Source of the DNA: Ochotona curzoniae | Taxonomy: Eukaryota > Chordata > Mammalia > Lagomorpha > Ochotonidae | Assembly: GCF_017591425.1 (NCBI RefSeq) | Contig: NW_024466512.1 | Span: 16,371,001 to 16,435,000 of the forward strand | DNA: 64,000 nt | Direction of reading: 5' to 3' | Shown here: positions 45,147 through 57,321 of the stretch, piece by piece | Layout: every line of letters starts with the position of its first letter | Position numbering within the stretch: the stretch's first letter is position 1 | The notes under the pieces: model-generated | Told to the model about the DNA's origin: nothing | Databases searched by the model: none | The model's input: only the letters and a program-made list of their open reading frames with translations | Made by a program: the position numbers and the translations under genes

Positions 45147-45688
45147 GAAACATTTGCTCTGTCTACCTTCCTCCTTACTATGACCATTCTTACCCTAATC
45201 AGAGACCCTCATGGACGTTCATGCCTCTCAACTCCAAAAATAAATGGAGAAAATAAAGTGAGCTCACACTTTGATCTTGTTAACTACAGAAACAAGCATC
45301 CTGTATATTTTTAACCTGCCACCTCCCTATTATTCCACAAAGGACCTGGTCCAATCTGCCTATTAGTCTGACTCCTTGCATAAGCAGGGTGTATCTGCGG
45401 AAATTATTGCGTCTTCTTTGTACTGAGGAACCATTACCGTTGTATAGAAGTGAAACATCCATTGAATCATGTGCTTGATGAACGTTGTTGGGAGACAATG
45501 TAGAGTAGAATTAGTAGGAGGAAATTTACATAAGAGGAACTGCATTTGCATCCTGGCAACAAAATGAGGATGATAATATTAATCCTGTGATTGAGAAGGA
45601 AAATGTTTTCTGTCAAGAGGCTAAGACCATGTTGATGCAAGAGTCATTTAACAAAAAATGACGGGGCAAAGAATATCAGAAATATCCG
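45147..45688. other. Unique sequence
   Basis: No gene or recognised repeat. The minus frames 45280-45551 have no recognisable domain. Confidence 0.4.
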
Positions 45689-46040
45689 TTTTATTTATTT
45701 ATTTATTTATTTAAAGATTCATTTGAAGATTTATTTTTATTGGAAAAGCAGATATACAGAGAGGAGGAGAAACAGAGGAAAAGATCTTCCATCCACTCCC
45801 CAAGTGGCCACAATGGCTGGAACTGAGCCAATCTGAAGCCAGGAGCCAGGAGCTTCTTCTGGGTCTCCCACACGGGTGCAGGGTCCCAGGGCTTTGGGCC
45901 ATCTGTAACTGCTTTCCCAGGCCACAAGCAGGGAGCTGGATGGGAAGTGGAGTTGCTGGGATTAGAACCAGCGGTCATATGGGATCCCGGACGTGTTCAA
46001 GGTGAGTACTTTATTCATTATGCTATCACACCAAGCCCAG
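45689..46040 (-). mobile_element. CSINE, minus strand, pika-type, with (TTTA)n tail
   Basis: Reverse order: (TTTA)n at about 45690-45712, 'gaagatttatttttattgg', 'aagatcttccatccactcc', 'gggctttgggccatctgta', 'caagcagggagctggatgg', 'gtcatatgggatcccggac'. Low divergence. Frames 45703-46150 are shadows. Confidence 0.94.
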
Positions 46041-46399
46041 TTTTATTTTTCTTATTTTTCTACTGGTTGAACTACAAGTTCATAAGCAAGCAGAGGTCAA
46101 GAATCCTTCAAGGAATGAACAGCTCTCAAATTATAGCTCTGCCCTCTTAAACTTAAGAATATGTACAGTGCTTAAAATATTAATACTTTCTGTTATAACA
46201 GTAAGGAAGATTTTCTTATTTTTAAAGTATTCTCCCTCTTATCTAGCTGCCCTATGTATGATTTGAGTGTTGATATTTGATCTTCTTTAACTGGAATTCA
46301 TCTGTGTGTTGTTTAACAGCTTTTTATGACTTCAGCTACAGACAAATGGAAGTTGTTATCATACAGCTCTGGACCATTCATTAAGTTCATATTAAAGGT
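46041..46399. other. Unique sequence
   Basis: Nothing recognised. Confidence 0.4.
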
Positions 46400-46660
46400 C
46401 AGGGTGCCCAGAGCAATGGCTCAAGGACTAAATGCTTACCTCACAATTGCCAGGATTTCATATGGGTGCCAGTTCTCATCACAGCTGTTCCACTTGCCAT
46501 CTAGCTTCCTGCTTATGGTCTGAGAATGCAGTGGAGGATGGCCTAAAACCTTGGAGGATGACCCTGGCTCTATGTAGGAGACCCAGAGGAAGATCCTGGC
46601 TCTTGGTTTTGGATCAGCTCTGATCTGCCTTTTCATTAAAATATAAATCTTAAAATATAT
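46400..46660 (+). mobile_element. CSINE with 3' internal deletion, plus strand
   Basis: Head 'gtgcccagagcaatggctc', body 'caggatttcatatgggtgc' and 'ccagaggaagatcctggct'. It then jumps from 'ggatcagctctg' directly to 'atctgccttttcattaaaa', so the 'cacttggggagtgaa' and pyrimidine-rich section is missing. Confidence 0.87.
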
Positions 46661-46686
46661 ATACGTATGAATAGTAAAACATTGAT

Positions 46687-46990
46687 GGCAGTGTGGCGCA
46701 GTGAGCTCAGCTGCCTCCTGCACTGGCAGCATTTGTATCTGAGTGCCAGTCTGATTTTTGGCTGTTCTACCTCAGATTTTGTTCCCTTGTAATACACCTG
46801 GAAAGGCAGCAAGGGATTGGCCTAATGCTTGGGTCCCTGACAGCTATATGGGATACCTAAATAGAGCTTTGGGCTTCTGGCCATTTCAATCATTTTGAGA
46901 GTAACTAGTGGATGTGAGATCTCGCTTCTCTGTCTCCCTCAGGCCCTGCTTCCATCACTCTGCCTTTGGAAGATAAATTAAAAAATCTTA
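46687..46990 (+). mobile_element. Old CSINE-type SINE, plus strand
   Basis: 'ggcagtgtggcgcagtgag', 'acacctggaaaggcagcaa', 'ctaatgcttgggtccctga', 'ttttgagagtaactagtgg', then T/C-rich and 'gataaattaaaaaatctt'. In tandem with the previous SINE. Confidence 0.82.
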
Positions 46991-47864
46991 AAAAAGTATT
47001 AATTTTACATTCAACTCTGATGATCAAGTTCAAGTGCTGCCTGTCTTTGATAATCTCTGACGGCACAGTGACACAGCCAAGAAAGGCTCCTGGGAACACT
47101 GTGCATCATCCTTTTTGCTTAACGTTGTTTTGCTAAGTTATATTTATCTTTACTGACACCTCTGGTTTGGGGCTCTGATGAGATTATTACTCAGTTAAAC
47201 CAATACATAAGCCACAATAATTAAAAAGACTTTTCTATAACTTGAGTCCCACATCTTACAACACACACATCCGTGTTGTAAGATCCTTATATAAATGCCA
47301 TGAACACTGGAAGACATACAACTGATACTCATAAGGATGTTATCTTAAGAAATCTCAGGTAGTTCTTCTAAGCATAGATTATTACAACTTTGCTTTCATA
47401 TTACAAGAGGACATTACAAATGCTCATTATAATGAGCATTTCACCATAAAGCAGACTTTGTGCTGTGGTACCTGGTATAGATTTATGTAATTTTTCTCTC
47501 CTGAAATAGTGTTTGAAAATATAAAATCTCACTTCTTCATTTTACCCCTTTGGAAAGGCACGTCCATCCTAGTTCCTTGTCTTACTGTAAGAATAACAAC
47601 TGGGCATTATGCAGAAACCCTATTGGAATGTCAATTTCACCTCCCTGAGGTCAGGTTAAGTCAGGAAGCCCCTGGGGTGGAAGAATGTCTCTCCAAAGCT
47701 GTTTTTGACCAAATCAAAGTTAACCTCCATCTCTGAATTATTATCATAAGGAAGCAAGGAGTTGATAACAGATTTGGCTTATCAATGCTGAAAATGGGAA
47801 GGAGGCTGCTGGTCACAGCATTCAGATGGCCTTTTTGTTCTAAACAAGATAGGATTAGAAAGTC
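46991..47864. other. Unique sequence with two perfect inverted repeats
   Basis: Contains a 12-bp stem with 8-nt loop (47253-47284) and a 22-bp perfect palindrome (47419-47440). No repeat family is recognised. The 75-codon frame at 47509-47736 has no domain. Confidence 0.6.
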
Positions 47865-47878
47865 AGCCTGTCATTGTT

Positions 47879-48207
47879 TTTTTTTTTAAAGATTTTTTTT
47901 ATTAGTTTTTTATTGGAAAGGCGGATATACAGAGAGGAGAGACAGAGAGGAAGATCTTCCATCCGATGATTCACTCCCCAAGTGAGCACAATTGCCGACA
48001 CTATGCCAATCCAAAGCCAGGAGCCTCTTCCGGGTCTCCCACGGGGGTGCAGGTTCCCAAAGCTTTGGGCTGTCCTCGACTGCTTTCCCAGGCCAAAGGC
48101 AGGGAACTGGAAGGGAAGTGGGGCTGCCGGGATAGAACCGGCGCCCATATGGGATCCCAAGTGTTCAAGGTGAGGACCTTAACCACTTGCGCCACCGTGC
48201 CGGGCCC
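47879..48207 (-). mobile_element. Youngest CSINE in the window, perfect 14-bp duplication
   Basis: Full-length in reverse, from a T-rich tail to 'cgccaccgtgccgggccc'. On the minus strand the head contains TGGCGCAAGTGG, a good match to a Pol III A box, and GGTTCTATCCC, close to a B box, both from the tRNA ancestor. The 14-mer agcctgtcattgtt is identical at 47865-47878 and 48208-48221. The intact head, low divergence and perfect duplication mark it as recent. Frames 47855-48223 are shadows. Confidence 0.97.
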
Positions 48208-48221
48208 AGCCTGTCATTGTT

Positions 48222-51200
48222 AACAGCTGTTTTAGTTTTCCCTGTCAAAATTGTGTTTAAAAGCCACCGCTTCCACAATTTTCTTAGATCTTTCTTGAAA
48301 ACCACCCTCCTGATACTGTGCAGGAAGTTTCCATCTTTAATATCTTTAATACATCTTACTTTTCACACTGAAATTGTCTGCATAAAAATTCTTTCATGTG
48401 AAATAACAACTCAGGCGTTTTGTGTTAAATTCCTCGCAAAGAAAATACAGAAGAAAATTAGGAAGATTCTTTCTAGAGTTTGCCATAGAGCTAGTAAGTG
48501 CTATTGTGACAGGTGCTTCATAAATCATTTTAATACTTTTTAAGTCTTAGCATTAACTGGGTTGCAAGAACATTTCTTCTGACATGGACATTCCAGCTTG
48601 CAAGGTTAATAAAGGACAACTAATCTAGCTACCATAAATATATAACTATCATAACAACATCTCAGTTGTTCTAGCAACTAAAAATGGAAAACTGAGGTGT
48701 TCCTTCACTTTTCTATTACTCTTTTTTTTTTTACTTTATAGAGTGAGAAAAATTCAAACCTACAACAATTTATATGCCTTGGAAATTATAATGTGAAAGT
48801 GTTCTTATGAGTCATAATACATAATATTTCAGGAAGATTATATTAACATGGGAAAAGATAAATTTTTGAGGTATATTTGACATGACAAAATGATACATGA
48901 AGATTTGGACAAAACATATTCTAAAAATAGAAAGGGGAAATGTTAGGGAGTTTATATAATAATGTTTTTCTACCTACTCAGCATGTCTCCGTAGATACTA
49001 GTATCTTGTGTTGAGGGACTTTGACCTAACACAGATTTTGGTCATAGTTCATCAGAAATGACAAACAAAATTGTGCTTAATAAATTGGTAGTGGTTGCAT
49101 GGATATTTTTTTTTGACATAAGTTTTGTGCCTTTCTTTGAGTATAGAGCTACATGGCTAATTTTTTAAAAATATAAAATGTTTTAGTCTTCTAGGCATCA
49201 TTGCTTAAATTTCAGCTGGTCTTCTAACCCATTAAGATCATTCATCCTTTTGTGCATCCTCTCCTCCATGATACCATCCTCTTCAAAGATGACACCAGAT
49301 GTGGAACCACATGGCACCCGTTTCAGTTTTGGAAAACTTATTAAGACAGCATTTTCAGGGTTTCTTTACTTCCTCTGGCATATTTTGGATATGTGTCCGA
49401 GTGTTCTTGTTAGGTTAAGGAAAAACCTAATGGATCCTACCTAACAGCTCCCCAAATACCGCTTGGACAGCGTGATCTGCTGTTTATTTTACTCTTTTTG
49501 TTTTTACAGTCATAAGTCGAATATGACACACCTATGACATTTCATCAGTGGTGATGACTGAGATGTCTGTTTCAGCGCTGTCCACTTCTCTGTTCCACAT
49601 TAATATTCAACGCTGAGGAAATGGAAGACACAGCCTCAGAAACTGCCTTGAATTAGTTAAGTCACAGGGAAATCTGGTTATTGACCTGAAACTACATGCT
49701 TGCCTCTGAACTGCTATCTTTACTACAGCAATGAAGAAGGTTCTCGCTGAATTTCACTCTGGCATCGCTTGCTTTTTAAGAAAGCATTAAAAATCAGGGC
49801 ACATTTACAGATTTTAATTTGGGTACTGGGACGATAGCCTGTATTCACTCATGATTTTCTTAAGCAAGAGCAAGGCGGCAATCAGGTTGGAATTCTGCAT
49901 CTCAGATCAGCTGTAATTTTTGCTGACCTTCCATAGGTAGTTGTGAATAATGGCAATCATTGATTTAAATTGAAACATACTTGTATCTATATGAAAAGTA
50001 ATTGAGAACAATTGTGCCATGAACTAGTTGCATATGGCCAAAATGTGCAACTCTGCTCTGCTTTCAAAGGATCTCTGTTTTTGAGTCCTATGCATTTGCA
50101 TGTCTTTACGTTCAACTTAGTGCCTCATGCAAAATAGTCCCATGTTTTAAGGCCTTTGCTGGACAAAGTATCTGTCCTCTATTTGATGCTGTGATTTCTT
50201 AGTCCAAATGGACTTCTTATTCCTTTCCTCAACATCTACAGTATTTACTCTGGCAGCAGTTTATCTTGCAGGTATGAAAGGCCTTTTCAGAATTCTGGGA
50301 CATTACAGGCTGATAAGTTGAGGCACACTATACCTTGCAAAAAAAAAAAAACATGCATTATTTTAGGGAAATAATGACCTGGTGAGTCTGTGAAACCAAT
50401 ACACTCAGTCTGATCTAAAATGTTGTTTGTACTTTATTTATTACATGAGAAAGAACATGGTGTCATAAAACTTAAGTTATCTGGGTAATAATATTAACAC
50501 TATATCCAACAGTCCTGAAATACATGGCTCTTCCTCAGCCTATGTATATAGTCACCTCAGTAGATACCCGAAGGTAGCTCTTTGGAATGTCTGCAGAATT
50601 CATTGCTGTGTAAATTATATAGATTGTTGCAAGGCTAGTCCTTCTGGGTTTCCAATCCTCTCCTCGGGAAATGGAGTTATGGTTCTGGCTCTCTGCAGAA
50701 ATGTTCTTGTGACTGGAGGATGCAAGAATTTAAAAAGAATAGTTACACCATTCTTTCTACCTTAAAGTCTTAAAAAATTATGCACATCAACATATTTGGA
50801 TCATTCATCCATAGATTGCAATTCTGTGTATCTGAATCCCACAGTTTTCAAAACAAAACTCTGAAAAACAGCATTCCAGTCTGTCCTTGTGTTTTGAATG
50901 TCACTGAAGTTCATTCACACTGTTAGGACCTGGTCTTGGTCCTGTTTCTTTGCTCTCCCATTGTAGGTGATTAGAACCTCTTTGGGATATAGCCAAAAAG
51001 ATTCTGCGCTTTCTGGTACTTTTTAACTCTCACCCAGCTGTTTATTAACTTTTGGTTAGACCATTTGTATTTCTTAGCAGTAGTTCTTCCACTTAGGGAA
51101 AGTTCCGGCTTAGTGTAGTTATACCTACTGTGTTTGCTACTCCTTCCACATAGTTACAATGTATGACATGCTGAGATCATCAGTATGATTTCTTCCTTCT

Positions 51201-51887
51201 GCATAAAACATCAACCACCATTGCAGAAACGTTTAACTCTTTCCCCAATTTTGTCGTAGGGGCTATCTGTGCTCCATCTAGTACCAGTGCTGGTGGTGTG
51301 TGATTTCCAGGAGTTATTGGTCTATACTGAAACTGCATCCCATAACCTGTTTTCTCAGGCAATAATTGGTTGTAGCTCTTATTAAAGCAGTATCCTCCAG
51401 AAACAGATTATAGAGATGAGATATTTTTAAGGGTGCGATAATGATGGAGGGGAGAGGAAAATGGCAGTATCGACAGAAATGACTTATTAAGTTGCAATTA
51501 TAATTGTAAAACTTCAGTCCGTTGGCAAGGCTCTTAGCAAACAGTATGTGCTGGGATTGTCCTGTGTTGGGTCACATGGCTTGGCGTTTTCCTCCCTGGT
51601 TTATCCAGATGTCCGAGGAACACTATGCTGATAGAGGAGCGTTTTCATTTACAAGAGATTCCCAGCTGCTAAAGTTATCTCCAGAGATATTGAAAAGATG
51701 CAGGCAGACTTCTGACCATAATCTCTACAGCTGTGCAGTGTTCCCTTCTTTGATGATGTGGACACAATGGGTAATGTATTTTAGGTATTCAACAGCAGCT
51801 TTGGCTACTGCTCAAAACCCTGTGTACCTGAAGTTGGATGAGAAATGTTTATTTTTATTTAAGAGCGAATGTTAGATGTAAACATAC
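48222..51887. other. SINE-free unique block
   Basis: About 3.7 kb with no recognised interspersed repeat. The 118-codon frame at 48187-48543 begins in the SINE and is not a gene. The minus frame at 51180-51362 (61 codons) and the plus frame at 51522-51875 (117 codons) are noted in the findings or rejected list. Confidence 0.5.
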
Positions 51888-52211
51888 TTTTTTTTAAAAG
51901 ATTTATTTATTTTTATTTACAGAAAAGGAGAGACAGAGGGAAAGATCGTCCATCTGCTGGTTCACTGCCCAAATGGCCAAAATGGCCAAAGCTGAGCTGA
52001 TTTGAAGCCAGGCACAAGGAGCCTCTTCCAGGTCTCTCATGCAGGTACAGAATCCCAAGGCATTGGGCTGTCCTCTACTGCCCTACCAGGTCAGAAGCAG
52101 GAAACTGGAGAGGAAGTAGAACAGCTGTCCAAACTTGTACCCATATGGGATATTGACACATGCAAAGCGAGGATTTAGTCACTGAACCATTGCTCCATTA
52201 CACCCAGCCCT
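51888..52211 (-). mobile_element. CSINE, minus strand
   Basis: Reverse order: 'ttaaaagatttatttattt', 'gatcgtccatctgctggtt', 'gctgatttgaagccaggca', 'gggctgtcctctactgccc', 'acccatatgggatattgac', 'tccattacacccagcc'. It has a small local duplication of 'aaatggcc' at 51970-51990. Confidence 0.91.
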
Positions 52212-52439
52212 AGAGCTAAATTTTTAATTGTTACTAAAGGAAAGAATGAATGGACTGGACTTTTGGTGTTCTGCTTTGTAGTGGTGATGGTGGAGATGAC
52301 AATGGGTTTAATATTGGTAGCTTGGACTGTACTTTAATATATAAAACCATTCCAAAGACAAAGATGCACAATAAACATATCGAATGAATTAAGGATGGAC
52401 AAATACACCAGATATTATGATGAATGTTTTACAAATAGT

Positions 52440-52568
52440 GTATTTAATGTTTTCAGCATCAAATTAGTTTTCTTATTTTATAGATGAAAAGAGTACTAGA
52501 GAATACACTATCTGAGTATGCATAGCACCAGACTGAAGAAAGGGGACTTGAATATAAATTTGACTTCA
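52440..52568 (-). mobile_element. MIR-like fragment, minus strand
   Basis: 'ttattttatagatgaaaag', 'agtactagagaatacacta' and 'aggggacttgaatataaat' follow the antisense MIR order at low similarity. Confidence 0.5.
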
Positions 52569-55054
52569 GAGGTTGTGCTGGGAGAAGTGCTCCACGCTGG
52601 AGAGCATTCGGCTCTCAGCAGAATGGGGGAGAGTCAGCAGACAGGACTGCACTTGAACTTCAGAAGTGGAGATTTTGAACCCTGGAAGAAATAACAAGGG
52701 CATAGATGAACTTTGAGAGCTTGGAATCTGAATCGCCAGGCAAGAATTAAATTACAGAAACTGGAATGAAAAGCCACATCTTAGTCCTGGGGCACAAAAG
52801 CATGGAGGGATACTGAAGGCAGAAGTCAACAAACATTTGTAAACAAACCTGACTCAGTGCTGTGTAAAGAGATTCCCAGAGAACCATGGGACTTGTTTGC
52901 CCAACCAGAGCTCTGAATGGACTCTGAGACTAATAGTAAATAAACCTGTGAGTAAGGGCTGCATTTACCTTGCTAGAGGAATGAACATCTGAGGGGATAG
53001 TTGACTCAGCCACCATGAAGCCTTCCTGCCCAGCTCTGTCCTGAGCCACAGTTGAGCAGCATATTTCTGAAGCCTGGTGAAAATGACTTAGCATCAAGCA
53101 ATTTGACTCCTACTGCAGGTAACAGTATTTTTTAAATCTTGCAACTGTGTCTGTTTAAAATTCTCTTCTTGGCAAGTGAACTCTCCTCCAGGCAGAGAAA
53201 CAGCCTCTGACTTGTAGGAAATAAAGCAAGCTTCTGCCTGGTTCCCATGATTTCTGCATGAAGTTATTTTTTACCAAGTCCCATCAATCAGGAGGTATGA
53301 ATTATTTGTTCCACTCAGTAAGCTTATTTTCCCTCTTCTTGTCTGTGACGTGAACAGATATTTGTCACTTCTGTGAGTTGAAGAGTTGGAGATGAAAAGG
53401 CTTAAATTTAGCAGAGGTCAGTTTCTGGACTGCAGGTTATCAAACTTGTTTCGGAGGTAATGGAAAAACCTGAGTTCTTGAGCAAAAGTGGAAGATCAAA
53501 TATTGAAGTCATTAACTTGAGGCATTTGATTTGGGGGACAGGAAACTTTATCCTGAGAGGAGACTGTTGGAGGTCAGAGACAGAGATTCTGGGGGAAGGT
53601 GATAAGGATGTGGACTACGGATATACTGGTAAAATGAAGAAAATATTTTCAGACAGTTGAGAAGAAAGAGTTTTCAAGCATCAATCTAGCTGGGAAATTG
53701 TGCTTTTGTAAAACACAGATGTTAAACTTAAGATCATGGGGAGAAAAGTGGTGTCTCTAGGGTTCAGACTAAATAAAGCCCGCAACTTCCTCATTAGAAA
53801 TTTAGGCCCATGTGGCTTCAAAAACTTAAACGCAACTGTTAAAGCAAGCAGTAGATTTATTGACTCAGCAAACGAAAAAGTTTAGGATAGAGCTGAATTC
53901 AAGTGCTGCTACAATTAAAATGACTTCTGTTTCTCTATTTCTGTTTTGATTTCCTCCTGAAGTTCACTCCCATTTATAGTATCCTCCACAATTCATGATC
54001 TAGATCCTAACAATTTCAAGTCATTAAATGAAATGTTCTGTTTTTCAGTAATCCCAATAAAGAAAATGAATCTTTTTGATTCAAATTGTCTTAGCTTTTT
54101 ACCTCAGCCAATCAGATCAGGTGTGATGCTCTGATTGGCCATTCCTGAATCAGACATAAATTCTCTAGTTTTCAATGGGATAACAACACTTTCTTTATAT
54201 CTGCACTAATTAAAAATGAAATGGGTTGTTAGTAACAGAAAACTAGGGGAGCATTAATAGCAAAGGGATGGGAGATGCCAGATCAGAACACTTACCATTC
54301 AATGCTTTAATCTTCTTGACTTGCAAGAATCCTTGCCGGAAAGGAAAACTGAGAGGGTTTTTGTTTGTTTGTTTTTTTCTCTGTCTAGCTCTTTTTCTCA
54401 AAACTATATGCAGAGCCCTCTTGCTTGATCTCATACCTCATTCACCCCACAGTTCTGGCAAATACACATTTCTTTACCAACACTCCATTAGTTTTGATGT
54501 GCATCTCAGAGTGCTGATGTAGTTGATATGTTCCTTTGATATTTGCTGGCGTTTTTAATGAATAGGATGTGTTGGCTTTTCTTATCCCCAACCCAAGGTT
54601 ACTACTCTTTGGACAAAGCTAGTATTTGTTAATACTACCTTACATTCTTTGTGTGTTTACTCTAGCCTTGGGACAGGCTTGTGGAGGCCACCAAAGAGTC
54701 TTGTTGATGTGTGGTGGCAAGTACTAGGGAGTCTATGTAATAAGTGGAGATGCAGGGCAGTGACATTTGGAGTGCCACATTTATCAAGGAACTAATAGGA
54801 GATGGGATGTTTGATGTGTGATTTACTGATGCAGCAGAGAAGGGAAAGGGTGCTGATAGAAGAGTCAAATGATATCAATTAAGTAGACTTAAGTGACATC
54901 AAAACTGCATAATTCTGTTTCAAATATGCTGCTGGATATTTCAGATGATCCAGTATTGAATTTACGGCCAGTGGTTCCTTGTCAAAGGATTGAGTTAACT
55001 CAAATTCTTCTTTGGCTTATAGCTGTAGATTATATTCTCATCAATCATTTAAAT
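52569..55054. other. Unique sequence with a CCAAT-box inverted repeat
   Basis: About 2.5 kb with no recognised repeat or gene. A perfect 10-bp inverted repeat containing CCAAT boxes lies at 54107-54139. The short frames at 53460-54522 have no recognisable domain. Confidence 0.5.
54107..54139. promoter_or_regulatory. Inverted pair of CCAAT boxes
   Basis: gccaatcaga (54107-54116) and its exact complement tctgattggc (54130-54139) are separated by 13 nt. Each arm is a CCAAT box in the CCAATCA context favoured by NF-Y. No TATA box, CpG island or gene start is seen nearby, so function is unproven. Confidence 0.35.
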
Positions 55055-55345
55055 ATATATAGGCAGACAGGTAGAAGCCGAGAAAGACACTTTCCATCTG
55101 CTGGTTCACTCCCCAAATGGCTATAATGACAAGAGCTGGTCTGTGCCCAAGTCAAGACCTCAGAATGCCGTCTGGACATCTTCATGGGAAGCAGGAGTGG
55201 GAATATTTGGGCCACTTCCACTGTTTTCAAAGCTGCAATTGCAATAAGCTATATTGAATGACCAGCAAAGCCTCTGATCAGCACTTTAAGTGGGATGCTG
55301 GTATCAAAGTTGGCAGCTGCACCTGCTCCACGGTGCCATCCCCCT
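55055..55345 (-). mobile_element. Old CSINE-type SINE, minus strand
   Basis: Reverse order: 'ttccatctgctggttcact', 'tatttgggccacttccact', 'gcactttaagtgggatgct', 'ctgctccacggtgccatcc'. Confidence 0.8.
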
Positions 55346-55616
55346 CACAAGTCATTTTAAAAATGGGCTGATTATTTTTTTCTCGTGAGAGGAATGAAGG
55401 AAGACTATATACTAATCTCAGTTCAACAGGATTTAAACCACCCCCCCACCTCACCCATAGAGTCCTTAGAATGCAGAGTGTCCTGGTGGTTGCTCTGAGG
55501 TGTAATCTAAACGTGAAGTAGCTCTGGAATCTGAAACAGGGACTATATATGAGTTAGATGGTCAGCCTTATCAAACCTTGGAGAATGGACCAGATGGTTT
55601 AGTTTCTTTTCCCTTT

Positions 55617-55865
55617 CTTTCTTTTAGGATTTATTGGAAAGTCAAAGTAGCAGAAATATAAAGAAAGATATCTTCCATCTGTTGATTCATTCCTCAAGTG
55701 ACTGTGTTAGTTGGAGCTGGACCAAGTCCATGTAAGGAGCTAAGAACTCCATCTGGGTGTCCCATATTGGTGACAGGGTCCAAGTACTTGGGCCATGTTC
55801 TGCCCAGGCTCATTAACAGGGAGCTGGATTGGAAATGGAACAGCTGAGAATTACACATCATCTGG
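55617..55865 (-). mobile_element. CSINE, minus strand, head missing
   Basis: Reverse order: 'ttaggatttattggaaagt', 'tatcttccatctgttgatt', 'tgggtgtcccatattggtg', 'caagtacttgggccatgtt', 'agggagctggattggaaat'. It ends before the tRNA-like head. Confidence 0.83.
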
Positions 55866-57321
55866 CTAGAACAAAGAGATCATTTTGCAAGATAATTTAT
55901 TACCTAAACTTGCTTTCCTCTTTATCTTGCAGCAGGACTTTCCATGAGAAACACATGAAGAAGATTGCATCCCATGGTATGTAAATACTACTAGAAAGAT
56001 AATATTTTGGGCTAATACAGTTTCAATGTTGGAGCTAGATTTGTATTGCTTTCCTAACTATTTTGCTCATTATTAAATGCAGCATATCATCCTTGGTGAA
56101 GAAAACAAAATCTGTTATAACATGTGAATGCATTCTCTTGGATACAAGCAGGCCAATTCGTGTGACAATCAGAGCTGAGAAAATTCTTAAGATCACATTT
56201 GCTTTCTTGACATCTTATGTTGGATTTTGAAACAGGTCCATGATCAGCAGACTGAAAGTTCTGGAAATGTGCAGGATATACAATTATAAGCACTCAGTGA
56301 TAAGCACTCAACACTGATGAAAACAGAAGGAAATGCTGTTATCACAGGGCTTAGGTTTTGAGGATAAGGTAGCAGGAAAAATGAATATTTATTAAATTTC
56401 AAGTTTATAGTATAGTGAAAAAGCATCATGGATAAAAAGCAAGCAGAGAAGGATGATGGCTGGCAGAGAAGATGGGGTTTGGGTGGAGGAGGGTGCTTGT
56501 GTAGGGGAAAGAGTAAGGACAGGCAAGAGTGGAGGTAGAGGCACGCCAGGTACACTCCCACAAGAGGAGAGGCAGACATGCCTGAAGTGTGTTAAGGTGA
56601 GCATCCCTTCTCCATCCCAGATCTCAGATAAAATATCAGACATCCGATTCTCCTTTCACTGCTGCCACTGCGTGAGGCAGTTTGAAGCATCAATCCCTAG
56701 ACAAAGACTTTCCAATGTTTGCACCAGAAAGGTGAAGTACCTGTTAATCTCCTTAATCCAAAAAGGTTTGTCATTGTTCATTCTCATTCAAGACATTGAC
56801 TTTTTTTGTCTTACAGTAAAGGCAGAGCATCTATCGAACATCTTCATTATTTGTGCATCTTATTTGTTCCCTTTGATTAGATACAGACACAGATCTGAAT
56901 TAGTGCTCATCTGTTCTGCCCACTGCTCTGCTCAAGGGGCAAGAGCCGTGTTCTCAACAGTGATTATTCAGCTATGGTAGATCTGACATTTCTGCTTGGT
57001 AATTGTACCTTTTGTCTGCTTTGTAATTAGTAAATAACTTTGAAGGCAGTATACATATGCTCTTTTCCAACTTCTTTCCAAAAGTAAGTTTAACAATCAT
57101 CTGTTATCCCTTTGTGTATGAATTATCAACATTGGTGCTTTTCTAAGTGATTTTTTCTCTATGTTTTCATCTGTTCTCTATGTATTACCTACTATAATAC
57201 TGGGAGGAAGACTTAGTTCTTCCAACTGGAGAGTAGATGGCACAATCTAAAATTTTACCTAATCACCGATGTAGAAAATCCTCAATAAAGGATTGATTAA
57301 TGTAGGAAATTGTCAATAGTT
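55866..57321. other. Unique sequence with a G/A-rich patch
   Basis: A G/A-rich stretch lies at 56440-56580. The 175-codon plus frame 56453-56980 begins in it and shows no domain. 'tcctcaataaaggattg' near 57281 resembles an L2/MIR end but is too short to call. Confidence 0.45.

Noticed and set aside
51522..51875. 117-codon plus-strand frame
   Set aside because: The composition is mildly protein-like, but no motif is recognised and there are no exon signals; left as chance.
54361..54375. (TTTG)n patch as a possible L1 or Alu-like tail
   Set aside because: Only three to four units, with no element body beside it.
56453..56980. 175-codon plus-strand open frame
   Set aside because: It starts in a G/A-rich low-complexity patch, shows no recognisable domain or codon pattern, and has no splice or promoter context.
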